Positions 16,301-24,573 of a DNA stretch of 46,599 nt are shown here, one piece after another. How positions within the stretch are numbered: position 1 is the stretch's first letter; every line of letters begins with the position of its first letter. The notes beneath the pieces were generated by a model, which was given only the letters and a program-made list of their open reading frames with translations, made no database searches and was not told the DNA's origin. Position numbers and translations under genes: made by a program. This DNA is from JBFFXF01 sp041569895 (GTDB lineage: Bacteria > Planctomycetota > UBA8108 > JACQVS01): assembly GCA_041569895.1 (NCBI GenBank), contig JBFFXF010000016.1, positions 1 through 46,599 of the forward strand, in the 5' to 3' direction.

Positions 16301-18153
16301 CGCTGGCGGTGCGCGTCATCGGGTATCGCGTCACGGCGATCGAGCCCAACCCGGTCACCGCCGCATCCGACGAGAGCATCGAGATCGCCGTGCGCGGCGA
16401 GCGCGTGCCCGCAGATCTGCGGCTGGCCCTCGTCGCCGGCGACACGGTGAGCTCCACGCTGCAGTCCGACGGTTCGGAGCGCTTCACCGGCACGGCCGAG
16501 CCCGGGAGCTACGCGCTCGCGTGGGAGCTCGCGACCGACGACCTCGAGACCATCGCCGGCGTCGCGCTCGCCGTTCACCCGCCGCCGCGGGTGACGGGCG
16601 TCGCGCCCGGGACCGTGCGGCCTGGCGTGCCGGTCGATCTGCGCTTTACCGGCCTGAACCTGCGCCGCGCCGGGTCGATCGCGCTGCGGCACACGGGCGC
16701 GACGAGCGTCGTCGAGCTCGCCGTCGAGCCCGATCGCGTCCTGCAGACCGACGTCGAGGCGGAGTACGCGACGCGCGTGGTCCTCGACGAGACCGGCCGC
16801 TACTCCGTGGCTCCCGGCGAGGGTGTCTTCCTCGAGGTCGCCGAGGACTGCGCCGCGCTCCTCGAGCAGTACCTCGCGGACGCCTCGGTTCGCGTGCGGC
16901 TGGTGAGCTGCCTCGCGGACCGGCGTGTCCCCGCCGACCTGCGCCGCCAGGGCGCGGACCTCTTCTTCGACCAGGGCTACTTCGCCGCGGCGCTCGCGCT
17001 CTACCGCGACCTCGCCGATCTCAAGTCGCGCTTCCGGACGGCGTTTCTGCGGCACTTCGTCGAGAGCGCCGCCGACGTCGAGCTCGCGGTTCGCGACGGC
17101 GATCTGCCGACGTCTCCCTACATGCAGGCGGCGGTGGCGCTCGGCTGGGTGCCGGGAAGGACGGGGGCGCCGCCGGTCGGCTCGGGCAACACGTGGGACG
17201 TCGACTTCGTCCGCGGACACCTCGCCGCCGATCCGGAGCCCGCGATCGAGGCGTTCGAACTGGCCATCGCCAAGAAGAGACAGGCGGCGGCCGATCGGGC
17301 GGTGACCGAGTTCGAGCCGGCGCTCGACGGGCTCGCGGCGGCGTACCTCGACCACGCGGCGGTGCTCCTCGAGCGCGGCTCGCCGCTGCGCGCCCGCGAG
17401 ACGCTCGAGGATGCGTTCTTCGCCACGCAGGAGCACATCGAGCGTCTCGGCGACGACGCCAGGTCGTTCTGCCATTTCCTGCGCGGCCACATGACGCTGT
17501 GGTACGCCGGCGGCGATGAGGCGGCCGCGGCGTCTCTCCGACAGGGGCTCGAGAGCGGCGCGGGAGGCTACGCGCTGCTCTGTCGCCGATACCTCGAGGT
17601 GCTCGGCGCGGTCGAGGAGCGCGCCTCTGGACCCCGCATGACGTTCAGCGGTTTCTGGGGCGCGTTCCTCACCGCGACGAAACACTACCGCGGCGTCCGG
17701 CGTGCGGCGAGCGCGGGCATCCTGACGGAGATCTACGACTTCGGCGTCGCCATCGACGCCGAGGAGCGCGCGGCGAGCGTCGAGCTCCACGAGGCCGTCC
17801 GCAACCTCGAGACGAGCCGCGTCATCGCCGATCCCTTCGCGCGCCTGGCGCTGCTCTTCTACCTGCGAAACGCGCAGCGGCTGAGCTGGCCGGGACAGGA
17901 GGGCGGCGAGCGGGCCACGGAGCACCGCCGCGAGCTCCTCGACCTCGGCCTGCGAGAGGACGAGAGGGCGATCCGCGACCTCTACCTCCTCGAGGCGCAG
18001 ATCCGCCCGCTGGAGCCCGCCCAGATCGCGGCCCTGCGACGGGACGAGGTGACGCGGCTCGGGGAGACGCTGACGCGTGTCGAGGGGTCGAGGCTGCCGG
18101 CGGGGTTCGGGCCGCGGGTGGCGGCGTTGCGGGAGGTGATCGGATCGCGATGA
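13375..18153 (+). CDS. Giant pseudokinase - IPT/TIG - TM - TPR-like protein
   Basis: 1592 aa. Residues ~80-270 follow a protein-kinase C-lobe layout: LHGHGIVHAQWNARSVL stands where the HxDxxxxN catalytic loop should be, with Asp replaced (H162, Q164, N166), and LGADVYCFSAFLRDVF matches the DVYSLG helix. A DFG motif is absent, so this is probably a pseudokinase. From ~360 several IPT/TIG-like Ig domains follow (ITVKPAVCNSFEESTVAISG; ITVSGANLP; VTGVAPGTVRPGVPVDLRF). One transmembrane helix at ~757-778 (GVWVVIALGLLGALGVAGH) splits them. Residues ~1160-1592 are helical and TPR-like. GGAGGGG precedes the ATG. It heads a co-directional set with the lipoprotein, GTPase and Hsp70-like genes. Function unknown; a membrane scaffold or sensor is my inference. 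Confidence 0.75.
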   Translation: MVRRTIPLPSGAVTDRVSRTDIQGHRRVAGLENAIGLFVHGSGPGPDRSQRPIPLFFQLLDPERHELGFAPGDRCYEVLSDDQGRFDLPRSLPPILSVAQPGDEPDFPSHLVVVRHAHTEGAFELLHDVIEGGFQFHLEEFLNLAHALATVLEFLHGHGIVHAQWNARSVLCVPREAPESAFGDTASHRYLVLNTGVRFRDPDAVPRECLERGYFPEETLRTKRGMPEAATLDLGADVYCFSAFLRDVFQRATAVEDLTRQATRIRERFVTAMIRSGTECDTRVALAKEQEILDHLYTIKSRIESLIERGLRTRTERSSAATLAGGYRDLQEKTERYSRLLLESPSPTNVFGNELAGYVPYRITVKPAVCNSFEESTVAISGAALPSEVVRVSLGESDVLLEPSEIEEPGRRLRVSIPQGLPAGEHQILINNRRADQPLCVVSPTWSAVVPESVRQPWPGFGPIAVEIRARDLPSRLDFRLVAEGSEVAVTDLLAAEHEEASDPGEARAPLPSAPAFVDATAMTRESGADGERIRLEFPEDSPVGPHAIRCNGLDTGLRFRVDDPLPEPVLVEGGVSPGEVSNHREQRVTLSGRDFHEKMIVDLGEDRPAALGFELVGNRGREATLLVPEGTPPGDYPLRINRKESGVELRIHAPRWTAVSPGSVVLRRRQKGAPSITVSGANLPEIDPDRGDAYSLRTRTGKEIAGAVLEAREAEEGKSHTLVLSPRLRRGKARLAFGGADTRLRLRVRRQLPRGVWVVIALGLLGALGVAGHQLARALAPEITALDRQRVFNFHDTTVSLSGRRLERITLEEVDGTHTATIPLEAPEAEGEEGDEGRYRFSVDGFTPGEYRLVPHATILRGEPAAEPLTIASPRFELEPAVVDRLERSELVLSSASGFPIETIETPTLTLRRATPSVEQALEEDAPEPGLDFPLDGAGRFVIEAGALRPEQEGEYEVLLDGTALDASLSASGDALAVRVIGYRVTAIEPNPVTAASDESIEIAVRGERVPADLRLALVAGDTVSSTLQSDGSERFTGTAEPGSYALAWELATDDLETIAGVALAVHPPPRVTGVAPGTVRPGVPVDLRFTGLNLRRAGSIALRHTGATSVVELAVEPDRVLQTDVEAEYATRVVLDETGRYSVAPGEGVFLEVAEDCAALLEQYLADASVRVRLVSCLADRRVPADLRRQGADLFFDQGYFAAALALYRDLADLKSRFRTAFLRHFVESAADVELAVRDGDLPTSPYMQAAVALGWVPGRTGAPPVGSGNTWDVDFVRGHLAADPEPAIEAFELAIAKKRQAAADRAVTEFEPALDGLAAAYLDHAAVLLERGSPLRARETLEDAFFATQEHIERLGDDARSFCHFLRGHMTLWYAGGDEAAAASLRQGLESGAGGYALLCRRYLEVLGAVEERASGPRMTFSGFWGAFLTATKHYRGVRRAASAGILTEIYDFGVAIDAEERAASVELHEAVRNLETSRVIADPFARLALLFYLRNAQRLSWPGQEGGERATEHRRELLDLGLREDERAIRDLYLLEAQIRPLEPAQIAALRRDEVTRLGETLTRVEGSRLPAGFGPRVAALREVIGSR

Positions 18154-18189
18154 GGGAGGAGACGGTGCGGAGGCGTGTCGAAAAGGCGG

Positions 18190-18226
18190 GCGGGCACGGG
18201 AACGGGAACGGGGACGGGGACGAGAC
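18190..18226. repeat. Hexamer repeat tract, unit GGGNAC
   Basis: Five units with N = C, A, A, G, G, identical in order to the end of the 13180-13235 tract. It lies in the 93-bp gap between the giant gene and the lipoprotein gene, 20 bp before the latter's ATG, and stays open in that gene's frame as a (Gly-Thr)n stretch. Confidence 0.82.
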
Positions 18227-18246
18227 GTAAGGACCAGGACCGAGCG

Positions 18247-19413
18247 ATGAACCGGAAGCGAGTTTTTGGGGCGTGGGGTTTGTTTTGCGTGGCTGTTCTG
18301 ATGACTGCGGCCGGCTGCAAGACCGCCGCGATGAAACAGCTCGAGGCCGAGCTGGCTCATCTCCAGGCCGAGAACGAGCGGCTTCGCGAGGAGCTCGCGG
18401 CGCTGCTCCAGGGTGACGAGCCATCGCGCATCGACGAGTTCACCGTCGGTCTGGCGGCGTCGGAGCGGAACTTCGACGAGCGCGCGTTCGTGTCTCTGCT
18501 CGAGAGCAGCCTCAAGACGGCGGGCGGCGACACGCCGCGCTACAAGGTGGCGCCGGAGGGCGACGAGCGGCAGATCACCAAGGTCCGCGGCATGCTCATC
18601 CAGCAGTACCTCGGCGCCAAGAAGGTGCCGGTCCGGCTCTTCAACCTCTCCTACCGGATCCAGAACGAGGGTGACAGCTTCAGGATCGGCGGCGCCCTGG
18701 TGCCGGACTCCGAGGTGACGCGGACCACGACGGGCGACGCCATCCGGTGCACCCTGAAGGGGCCGCTCAACGCGGAGCTCGACCGCACCGGCAAGAACCG
18801 GTACGCCATCTCATACCAGGACACCACCGGGCGCAGCGGCGCCATCGACATCACCATCGACGACGCCGACGTCGTCATCGAGAGCTCGCTGCCGAAATCC
18901 GCCCGCCAGGGCGACATCGCCTTCAACTGGGAGCTCAGCCTCGAGAAGCTCCTCGTCTACCAGGTGAATGACTTCGAGGGCGACGTCGGCGTCTTCCTCC
19001 GCGCCATGCGCTATCCGGCCGAGCGGAGCCTCAACCAGTACCAGACGATCCGGGACTCGGTATTCCTCTTCGGCTACGGGCCGTACGTCACCGGTCTGGT
19101 CAACCGCCTCGAGACGCCGTCGTACATCAGCCGCGTCGAGGTGCTGCCGGTGAGCCAGGCGGTCTTCGACCGCCTCGAGGGCGGCATGTCGAGGGCGGAC
19201 CTCGAGAGCGCGCTCGGCGAGGGCGGCGGGCAGTGGCAGCAGTGCAACTTCGTCGAGTTCACGCGGGAAACGAAGCTCTGGGAGCGGCCCATCGCCGTGG
19301 GCTTCCCGTTCGTCAGTCGCCAGACCTCCGAGGAGCGCGAGCTGATGTTCTTCACGAAGTACAGCCGCGAGGGCTCCCGGCTGGTCGGCGACTATCGGCT
19401 CGGAATCGATTGA
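18247..19413 (+). CDS. Coiled-coil lipoprotein of the GTPase/Hsp70-like cassette
   Basis: 388-aa predicted lipoprotein. The signal peptide has lipobox TAAGC (Cys ~24), directly followed by a short leucine-zipper coiled coil (~28-58; LEAELAHLQAENERLREELA) like a periplasmic oligomerisation stalk. The remaining ~320 residues form a mixed domain with no motif I recognise. ATG 18247 is chosen because it gives the signal peptide; an upstream in-frame start would add the repeat-encoded Gly-Thr stretch. It sits 93 bp after the giant gene and 72 bp before the GTPase, in the same direction, so it is likely part of the same unit. Confidence 0.8.
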   Translation: MNRKRVFGAWGLFCVAVLMTAAGCKTAAMKQLEAELAHLQAENERLREELAALLQGDEPSRIDEFTVGLAASERNFDERAFVSLLESSLKTAGGDTPRYKVAPEGDERQITKVRGMLIQQYLGAKKVPVRLFNLSYRIQNEGDSFRIGGALVPDSEVTRTTTGDAIRCTLKGPLNAELDRTGKNRYAISYQDTTGRSGAIDITIDDADVVIESSLPKSARQGDIAFNWELSLEKLLVYQVNDFEGDVGVFLRAMRYPAERSLNQYQTIRDSVFLFGYGPYVTGLVNRLETPSYISRVEVLPVSQAVFDRLEGGMSRADLESALGEGGGQWQQCNFVEFTRETKLWERPIAVGFPFVSRQTSEERELMFFTKYSREGSRLVGDYRLGID

Positions 19414-19421
19414 ATAAACGG

Positions 19422-19440
19422 CGCCGGGCATCGCCCGGCG
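19422..19440 (+). other. Intercistronic hairpin
   Basis: CGCCGGGC (19422-19429) and GCCCGGCG (19433-19440) form a perfect 8-bp GC stem with a 3-nt ATC loop between the lipoprotein and GTPase genes. No U-run follows, so it is more likely an RNA-stability or attenuation element than an intrinsic terminator. Confidence 0.5.
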
Positions 19441-19485
19441 AGAAACGCAACCTCTGCGCACGTCCAGCGGACGGGAGTATCTCCC

Positions 19486-21747
19486 ATGTCTGTCACTCTC
19501 ACTCCAACCAGCACCTTCGACGCGCTGGAGACGTACTTCCGTGACCTGCACCGCTTCGGGCTGCGGCTCTCCGATGAGAGCGTGAAGTTCCAGCAGCAGG
19601 TGCGCCAGGGCAAGTTCTCCGAACGGGGACCGCTGTTCTCGTACGATCAGAACAACCCGGCCCACGTGCTCAATCGCTCGATCGACATCACCCGGAGCTT
19701 CGAGTTCCTGGTGGCGTTCACCGGCGCGTTCTCGAGCGGCAAGTCGACGCTCCTGAACGTGCTGCTCGACGACCCGGACCTCCTGCCGGCGAGCGCCATC
19801 CCGCTGACCGCGGTGTGCACCGTGATCCGCTACGGGCGCGAGCCGGGCATCCGTGTCCGCTGCGCCGGCTTCGAGGAGTGCTTCGAGCGGGTGCGATCGT
19901 ACATCGACCGTCCGTTCAAGAAGCCCTTCACGCCCGACCGGCTCGAGGAGGCGACCTCGCGCCCGGAGAACTTCCTCGACCGCGACCAGAACCGCAAGTC
20001 GCTCGGCGAGTTCGCGCGGCTGCTCTCGCGCTACGGCGAGATCACGCGACGTCCGGTGACCTTCGCGGAGCGCTTCCCGTTCACCGGTGGCGGCGGCGTG
20101 ACGATGACCGCGGATGACTCCGGCTTCCGCTACTTCGTGCCGACGCCCGGCCAGGAGCAGGAGTACCTGGCGGCGGGCGGCGACCCGGGCCTGTGGGTGA
20201 CGCGCGAGTGGCTGGCGCTGATCCGCGACGTCACCCTGTGGACCGACTCGCCCCTCCTCCACAACAACATCGTCTTTCTCGACCTTCCGGGGCTCAACTG
20301 CAGGGAGGACTACCACCGCCGTGCAATCCACGAGTATTGCAACATGGCGGACTGCATCGTGGTGACGGCCTTCCAGCCGGGGAACCAGGCGGACGAGGAC
20401 GTCGTCGAGAACTTCCGCTCGCTGAGCGCGAACTACCGCGAGAAGCTCTTCTTCGTCCTCAACCGCGTCGATCAGTTCCAGAACGAGCCGCAGGAGCTGG
20501 TGCGATCGTTCGACTACCTGACCCGCGACTGCATCGGGCAGACGTTCCCCGTGGACCGCTGCTTCCTGACGTCCGCCTACCTCGCGCGCGAGGGGTTGCT
20601 GCGGAGCCGCGAGTTCGACGAGAACCTCGAGCGCTTCGCGAGCTCGTTCCAGGCGTTCGGCACGACGACGCCGGTGGTCGGCGACCTCATCCGGCGGTCG
20701 ACCTCGCGCGAGGACCCCGGCGGCGTCAAGCACTTCCGGGACTCCCTCCACGCGTTCCTCCGCGACCGCGCCTACCCGACGAAGATCGGCGAGGTGCTCC
20801 AGAACTACGAGAACGTCATCAACAGCCTGCGCGACGCGGCGTCGCCGCACTACGACGAGGTCCTGCGGATGGACCGGCGGGAGCTCCTGCTGCGATCCGC
20901 GATGACCTACTTCAGCTCGGTCGAGCAGATGGTCAGCGGGCTGCTCTATCGCTTCAAGAACGACTACCTGCGCGGGGCCAACGGCGCCCCGAACCTGTCG
21001 CAGGACCTGAGCCACGTGCTCGAGAGGGCGCACCAGCAGATCCGGCAGAGCATCGTCAAGGTCTTCAACCAGCCGATTCCCACGCCGCCGCCGCGGGACG
21101 AGCCGGTCGGGGAGTTCGACCTGCGCCGCGTCGCCGACGACGCGTCCGTGCAGCTGCGCCGCGAGTTTCAGGAGCTCATCACGTCGTCGGTCGTCGGCCT
21201 CGTCCGCAACCGCTTCCACGATCAGCTCAATCGCCTGCAGCTGCGCGAGCACATCGAGAACCTCTTCCGCGGCGCGCCGCAGTGGACCGAGCGCATCGAT
21301 CGCCTGCTCGAGCGCTTCGAGTTCATGCTGCGCCACAGCTTCACCTGCAAGGTGCGGGTGCAGTTCTATCGCATGCCGGGCGGACGCGATCTCAGGCGCC
21401 TCGATCGCGGCGCCAGCAGCGTCGACATGAAGAAGGTGCTGATACAGGTCTTCTCGGAGTTCTATCCCGACTGGATCTACCAGAACGTCTACACGGAGAT
21501 CCAGAATGGCCTCTGGCTGCACTTCTTCCTCGACACCGAGGAGTTCGATACCGAGCTGCGCAAGCTCCTCGGCGAGTCGCGTGCGGCGATCACCAGCGCC
21601 GAGGTCCTCGATCGCATGAAGATCCCGGAGCAGTTCGGCGACGGCCACGGCGATCTGTGGGAGGTCGCGACGACGTGCAAGGACATCGAACGCCTCGTCC
21701 AGGAGTACGAGACGCTGAAATCAAGAGCGGCGGCCACGCAGGAATAG
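19486..21747 (+). CDS. Dynamin-like large GTPase
   Basis: 753 aa. The GTPase domain has P-loop G80-AFSSGKST-88, a G3 motif D266-LPG (LDLPGL), and NRVD (326-329) in place of the canonical NKxD. The G domain is interrupted by a ~120-residue insert between P-loop and G3. The C-terminal ~400 residues are mostly helical (stalk-like) without an obvious transmembrane paddle. Size and layout fit the dynamin superfamily rather than Era/small GTPases. It is followed 4 bp later by an Hsp70-like ATPase gene, so the two are almost certainly co-translated. Gene pairs of this type (e.g. SrfC/SrfB-like) are known elsewhere, but homology to those was not established here. A membrane-remodelling or partner-handling role is inference. 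Confidence 0.83.
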   Translation: MSVTLTPTSTFDALETYFRDLHRFGLRLSDESVKFQQQVRQGKFSERGPLFSYDQNNPAHVLNRSIDITRSFEFLVAFTGAFSSGKSTLLNVLLDDPDLLPASAIPLTAVCTVIRYGREPGIRVRCAGFEECFERVRSYIDRPFKKPFTPDRLEEATSRPENFLDRDQNRKSLGEFARLLSRYGEITRRPVTFAERFPFTGGGGVTMTADDSGFRYFVPTPGQEQEYLAAGGDPGLWVTREWLALIRDVTLWTDSPLLHNNIVFLDLPGLNCREDYHRRAIHEYCNMADCIVVTAFQPGNQADEDVVENFRSLSANYREKLFFVLNRVDQFQNEPQELVRSFDYLTRDCIGQTFPVDRCFLTSAYLAREGLLRSREFDENLERFASSFQAFGTTTPVVGDLIRRSTSREDPGGVKHFRDSLHAFLRDRAYPTKIGEVLQNYENVINSLRDAASPHYDEVLRMDRRELLLRSAMTYFSSVEQMVSGLLYRFKNDYLRGANGAPNLSQDLSHVLERAHQQIRQSIVKVFNQPIPTPPPRDEPVGEFDLRRVADDASVQLRREFQELITSSVVGLVRNRFHDQLNRLQLREHIENLFRGAPQWTERIDRLLERFEFMLRHSFTCKVRVQFYRMPGGRDLRRLDRGASSVDMKKVLIQVFSEFYPDWIYQNVYTEIQNGLWLHFFLDTEEFDTELRKLLGESRAAITSAEVLDRMKIPEQFGDGHGDLWEVATTCKDIERLVQEYETLKSRAAATQE

Positions 21748-21751
21748 ATCG

Positions 21752-24442
21752 ATGGCGACGTTCACGATCCAGACACCACTGCTGGTTTTCCCGAGAGTCC
21801 ACTCCCGCACCGGCACCATCGAGAGGACATGCGTCTTCCACAACTACAGGAAGGGGCCGCTCGAGCTGCGCATCGGCTACGACTTCCCGGAGCACAGCTG
21901 GGTGCAGTTCTACGGGTCCGACGAGGAGGACGGCCCGCTCGTGGGCGAGGTGCTGACCATCCGACCCGGCGAGAACCGCATCGTGCTGTCGATCAACACC
22001 GACAGCTTCAACTTCCCGACCGGTCGCTTCCGCGGGCGCATCGCCTTCGACGAGGTGGCCGGCGAGGCGGCGGGCGGGACAGCGACTGGGGCGGCGGGAG
22101 GAGCAGCGGGAGGAGCAGCGGAAGGAGCGACGAACGGTTCGACGCGGCAGTCGATCGAGCTCAACTTCGAGGCCGTCGAGGAGCTCGGCAGCTTCCTCGG
22201 GTTCGCGGCGATCGACCTCGGGACGTCGAGCTGCGCCATGTCGGTGTTCGACATCGAGCGCGACGCGGTCAGCGCGGTGCCGTGGAGCCCGCGGATCGGC
22301 AAGCGCGGCGAGACCACGCCGTCGGCCGTCTTCATCCGCAGCTACCCGAAGTTCGTGCAGGGCGCGCCCGGCGGGTGCTCCGCCGGCGACCTCGCGATGG
22401 AGGAGTACCGCTCGGGCCAGCCGAGGGCGCCGCACTCGCTGCAGGTGGGCACCAAGCGGCTGATCCGCAACGCGCGTGTCCTCGTCGTCGACGAGCGCGG
22501 CCACGGCGGCCTCGTCGATCCGCTCCAGATCCTGCATTTCCTCGGCAAGCTGGTGATCCAGAAAGGGCAGTCGGAGGCCGGCGTGCGCTCCGTCATCCGC
22601 AAGGTCAGCGTCACCTTCCCGCCGACGTGGGACTACGCGACGACGACGCGATGGCGCGAGCTCTTCCACGGGCTCGGCTTCGCGGACGAGGACCTCGACC
22701 TCTCGCTCGACGAGGCGAGCGCCGCGGGGCTCTTCTACATCTACAACTGCATCCGCGAGCCAGACTCGCTGGGCAAGCTGGTCCAGGACCTCCTGGAGAC
22801 GCGCGAGGAGATCGAGATCGACGGCGCCCGTGGCGAGCGCTTCACCTTCAACCTGCAGTGCTTCGATTTCGGCGGCGGGACGATCGACATCGCGCTCATC
22901 GAGGGTCAGCTCGAACTGCTCCCGCACACGCTGCGGCTGCGCCTGTCGCTGGCGGGGTCGGACTCGTGCAACTACGGCGGCGACCAGGTGACCCTGGCGA
23001 TCTTCCGCATGCTGAAGCGCAGGCTGGCGCTGGCGCTGTGCGATCCGAAACGCGCCCACACGGAGCACAGCGGCGAGGACCAGGAGATCGCGGCGGCGGT
23101 GGAGCCGACGGTGGCGGCGGAGCTCGGCGGCTTCGGGCTGCAGACGCAGCAGGGCTTCCTCCTCCCCGACAGCTCCGGCCAGCGCTGGGAGACCGGTCGG
23201 GTGAGCTGGTACGACGACGGCGACACCGGCGAGGAGGTCCTGCGACAGAACTGGGGGTACGTCTCGGCGCACATCACGCGTCCGGCTCTCGAGTCGGACA
23301 TCGAGGACGCCATCGACGCCACCTTCCCGACGCGCTTCCTGCCGTCGGTCGACGAGGTCGTCCGCGCGCAGGCCCGCAAGAACTTCGACTGGCTCTGGGA
23401 GCGCGCCGAGAGCCTGAAGATCAAGCTGTTCGACGAGGTCAGCCACAAGGTCGGCCACCGGAGCTTCCAGTCGTTCGAGGTGCTCGACGGGTTCCGTCGC
23501 GGCATCTCGCTCGAGGGCGTTCCCCACGCCAAGGCGCAGGAGGCGCTGACGTGGGCGGACGAGCCGGTGGCCAGGGAGATCCTTTCGGTGACCGCGGGCG
23601 AGGTCTACCGCGCCACGTCCGAACCGCTCGAGGATGCGCTCGCGAGGTGCCGGCGGCTGGCGGGCTCGCGGCGCATCGACCGGGTGATCCTCTCGGGACA
23701 GTCCTGTCGCATGCCGATCGTCAGCTGGATGTTCTCGAGGCCGTCTTCAGGGGGTGGGCTCGGCGTGCCCCCGTCGAAGATCGAGTTCGACGAGCACAAC
23801 GCCAAGACCGCCGTCTCGAAGGGCGCGTGCCTGCTGCATGTCATGCGCGAGACGCTCGTCGGCATCGAGGTCGACATCGACGACTTCAAGTCGCGCCTCC
23901 TCGACGACCTCTACTACCGGGAGCTCGACGGCAGCCCGCACGTGCTCTTCAAGGCGGGCACCATCGACGACTTCGGCGTCTGCGAGGACGTGCCCGAGAC
24001 GCGGGCGTTCCCGCGATACCTGTCGATCTTCTGCGGCCCGGAGAGACGGCTCGCGGGACAGTTCCACTTCTGCGACGGCGGCGAGCGACTGCCGCCGCGC
24101 CCGACCATCGGCGCGCGAGTCACGCCGGACGGCGACCGGGAGGAGCTGCCGACGCGCGCGGAGATGCTGGCGCGCCGGCGCGACGATCGCGACAGCTACC
24201 TCCACTGGTCGGCGCGCCTCCTCAAGTGGACCGAGCGCGAGCGCATCGCGTGGATGGAGGAGACCGCGACGGCGGGGAGCGTCGAGCGTCCGATCTACCG
24301 CTACTACCTGACGCGCAACCACCGGCTCTACGCGGTCCGCGATCGCGGTGCGGACGACAGGGCGCTCTTCGCGCTGAAGACGGACTTCACGACCCAGTTC
24401 GAGCTGCCGCCGGACGAGGACCCGTTCTCGGGGATCCATTGA
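21752..24442 (+). CDS. Hsp70/actin-fold ATPase with N-terminal beta-domain
   Basis: 896 aa. Residues 1-~105 are a beta-sandwich-like domain (TFTIQTPLLVFPRV; LTIRPGENRIVLSINTD), joined by a Gly/Ala-rich linker (~106-130) to an Hsp70/actin-fold ATPase. The phosphate-1 motif AIDLGTSS is at 153-160, phosphate-2 DFGGGTID at 372-379 and an adenosine-type motif VILSGQS at 645-651. About 200 further residues lack a typical DnaK substrate-binding domain. It is therefore a non-canonical Hsp70-like protein, not DnaK. It starts 4 bp after the GTPase stop, with AGGAA as RBS inside the GTPase's last codons. The two probably act as an ATPase/GTPase pair with the upstream membrane proteins (inference). Confidence 0.83.
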   Translation: MATFTIQTPLLVFPRVHSRTGTIERTCVFHNYRKGPLELRIGYDFPEHSWVQFYGSDEEDGPLVGEVLTIRPGENRIVLSINTDSFNFPTGRFRGRIAFDEVAGEAAGGTATGAAGGAAGGAAEGATNGSTRQSIELNFEAVEELGSFLGFAAIDLGTSSCAMSVFDIERDAVSAVPWSPRIGKRGETTPSAVFIRSYPKFVQGAPGGCSAGDLAMEEYRSGQPRAPHSLQVGTKRLIRNARVLVVDERGHGGLVDPLQILHFLGKLVIQKGQSEAGVRSVIRKVSVTFPPTWDYATTTRWRELFHGLGFADEDLDLSLDEASAAGLFYIYNCIREPDSLGKLVQDLLETREEIEIDGARGERFTFNLQCFDFGGGTIDIALIEGQLELLPHTLRLRLSLAGSDSCNYGGDQVTLAIFRMLKRRLALALCDPKRAHTEHSGEDQEIAAAVEPTVAAELGGFGLQTQQGFLLPDSSGQRWETGRVSWYDDGDTGEEVLRQNWGYVSAHITRPALESDIEDAIDATFPTRFLPSVDEVVRAQARKNFDWLWERAESLKIKLFDEVSHKVGHRSFQSFEVLDGFRRGISLEGVPHAKAQEALTWADEPVAREILSVTAGEVYRATSEPLEDALARCRRLAGSRRIDRVILSGQSCRMPIVSWMFSRPSSGGGLGVPPSKIEFDEHNAKTAVSKGACLLHVMRETLVGIEVDIDDFKSRLLDDLYYRELDGSPHVLFKAGTIDDFGVCEDVPETRAFPRYLSIFCGPERRLAGQFHFCDGGERLPPRPTIGARVTPDGDREELPTRAEMLARRRDDRDSYLHWSARLLKWTERERIAWMEETATAGSVERPIYRYYLTRNHRLYAVRDRGADDRALFALKTDFTTQFELPPDEDPFSGIH

Positions 24443-24460
24443 GGCACCCGGACATGAGGA

Positions 24461-24536
24461 ACCGTCCCCGTTCCCGTGCCCGTTCCCGTCCCCGTCCCCG
24501 TGCCCGAGACCGCGCAATCGGGCACGGGCACGGCGG
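24461..24536. repeat. Hexamer repeat tracts in opposite orientations, unit CCCGTN
   Basis: About seven CCCGTN units (N = C, T, G, T, C, C, G) at 24461-24508, then after ~8 bp a short run in the other orientation (gggcac, gggcac, ggcgg) at 24519-24536. The two halves can pair as a hairpin. It lies between the Hsp70-like gene and the SurA-like gene. Confidence 0.82.
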
Positions 24537-24573
24537 CATCGCGCCGTCCTCTCTCCGACGCGGATCGACCCGC

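Noticed and set aside
13426..21648. Very long minus-strand open frames (e.g. 13426-15945, 15994-18360, 18811-21648) opposite the cassette genes.
   Set aside because: Typical shadows in high-GC DNA: biased Arg/Asp/Ala/Glu composition, no start signals and no domains, versus clear motifs on the plus strand.
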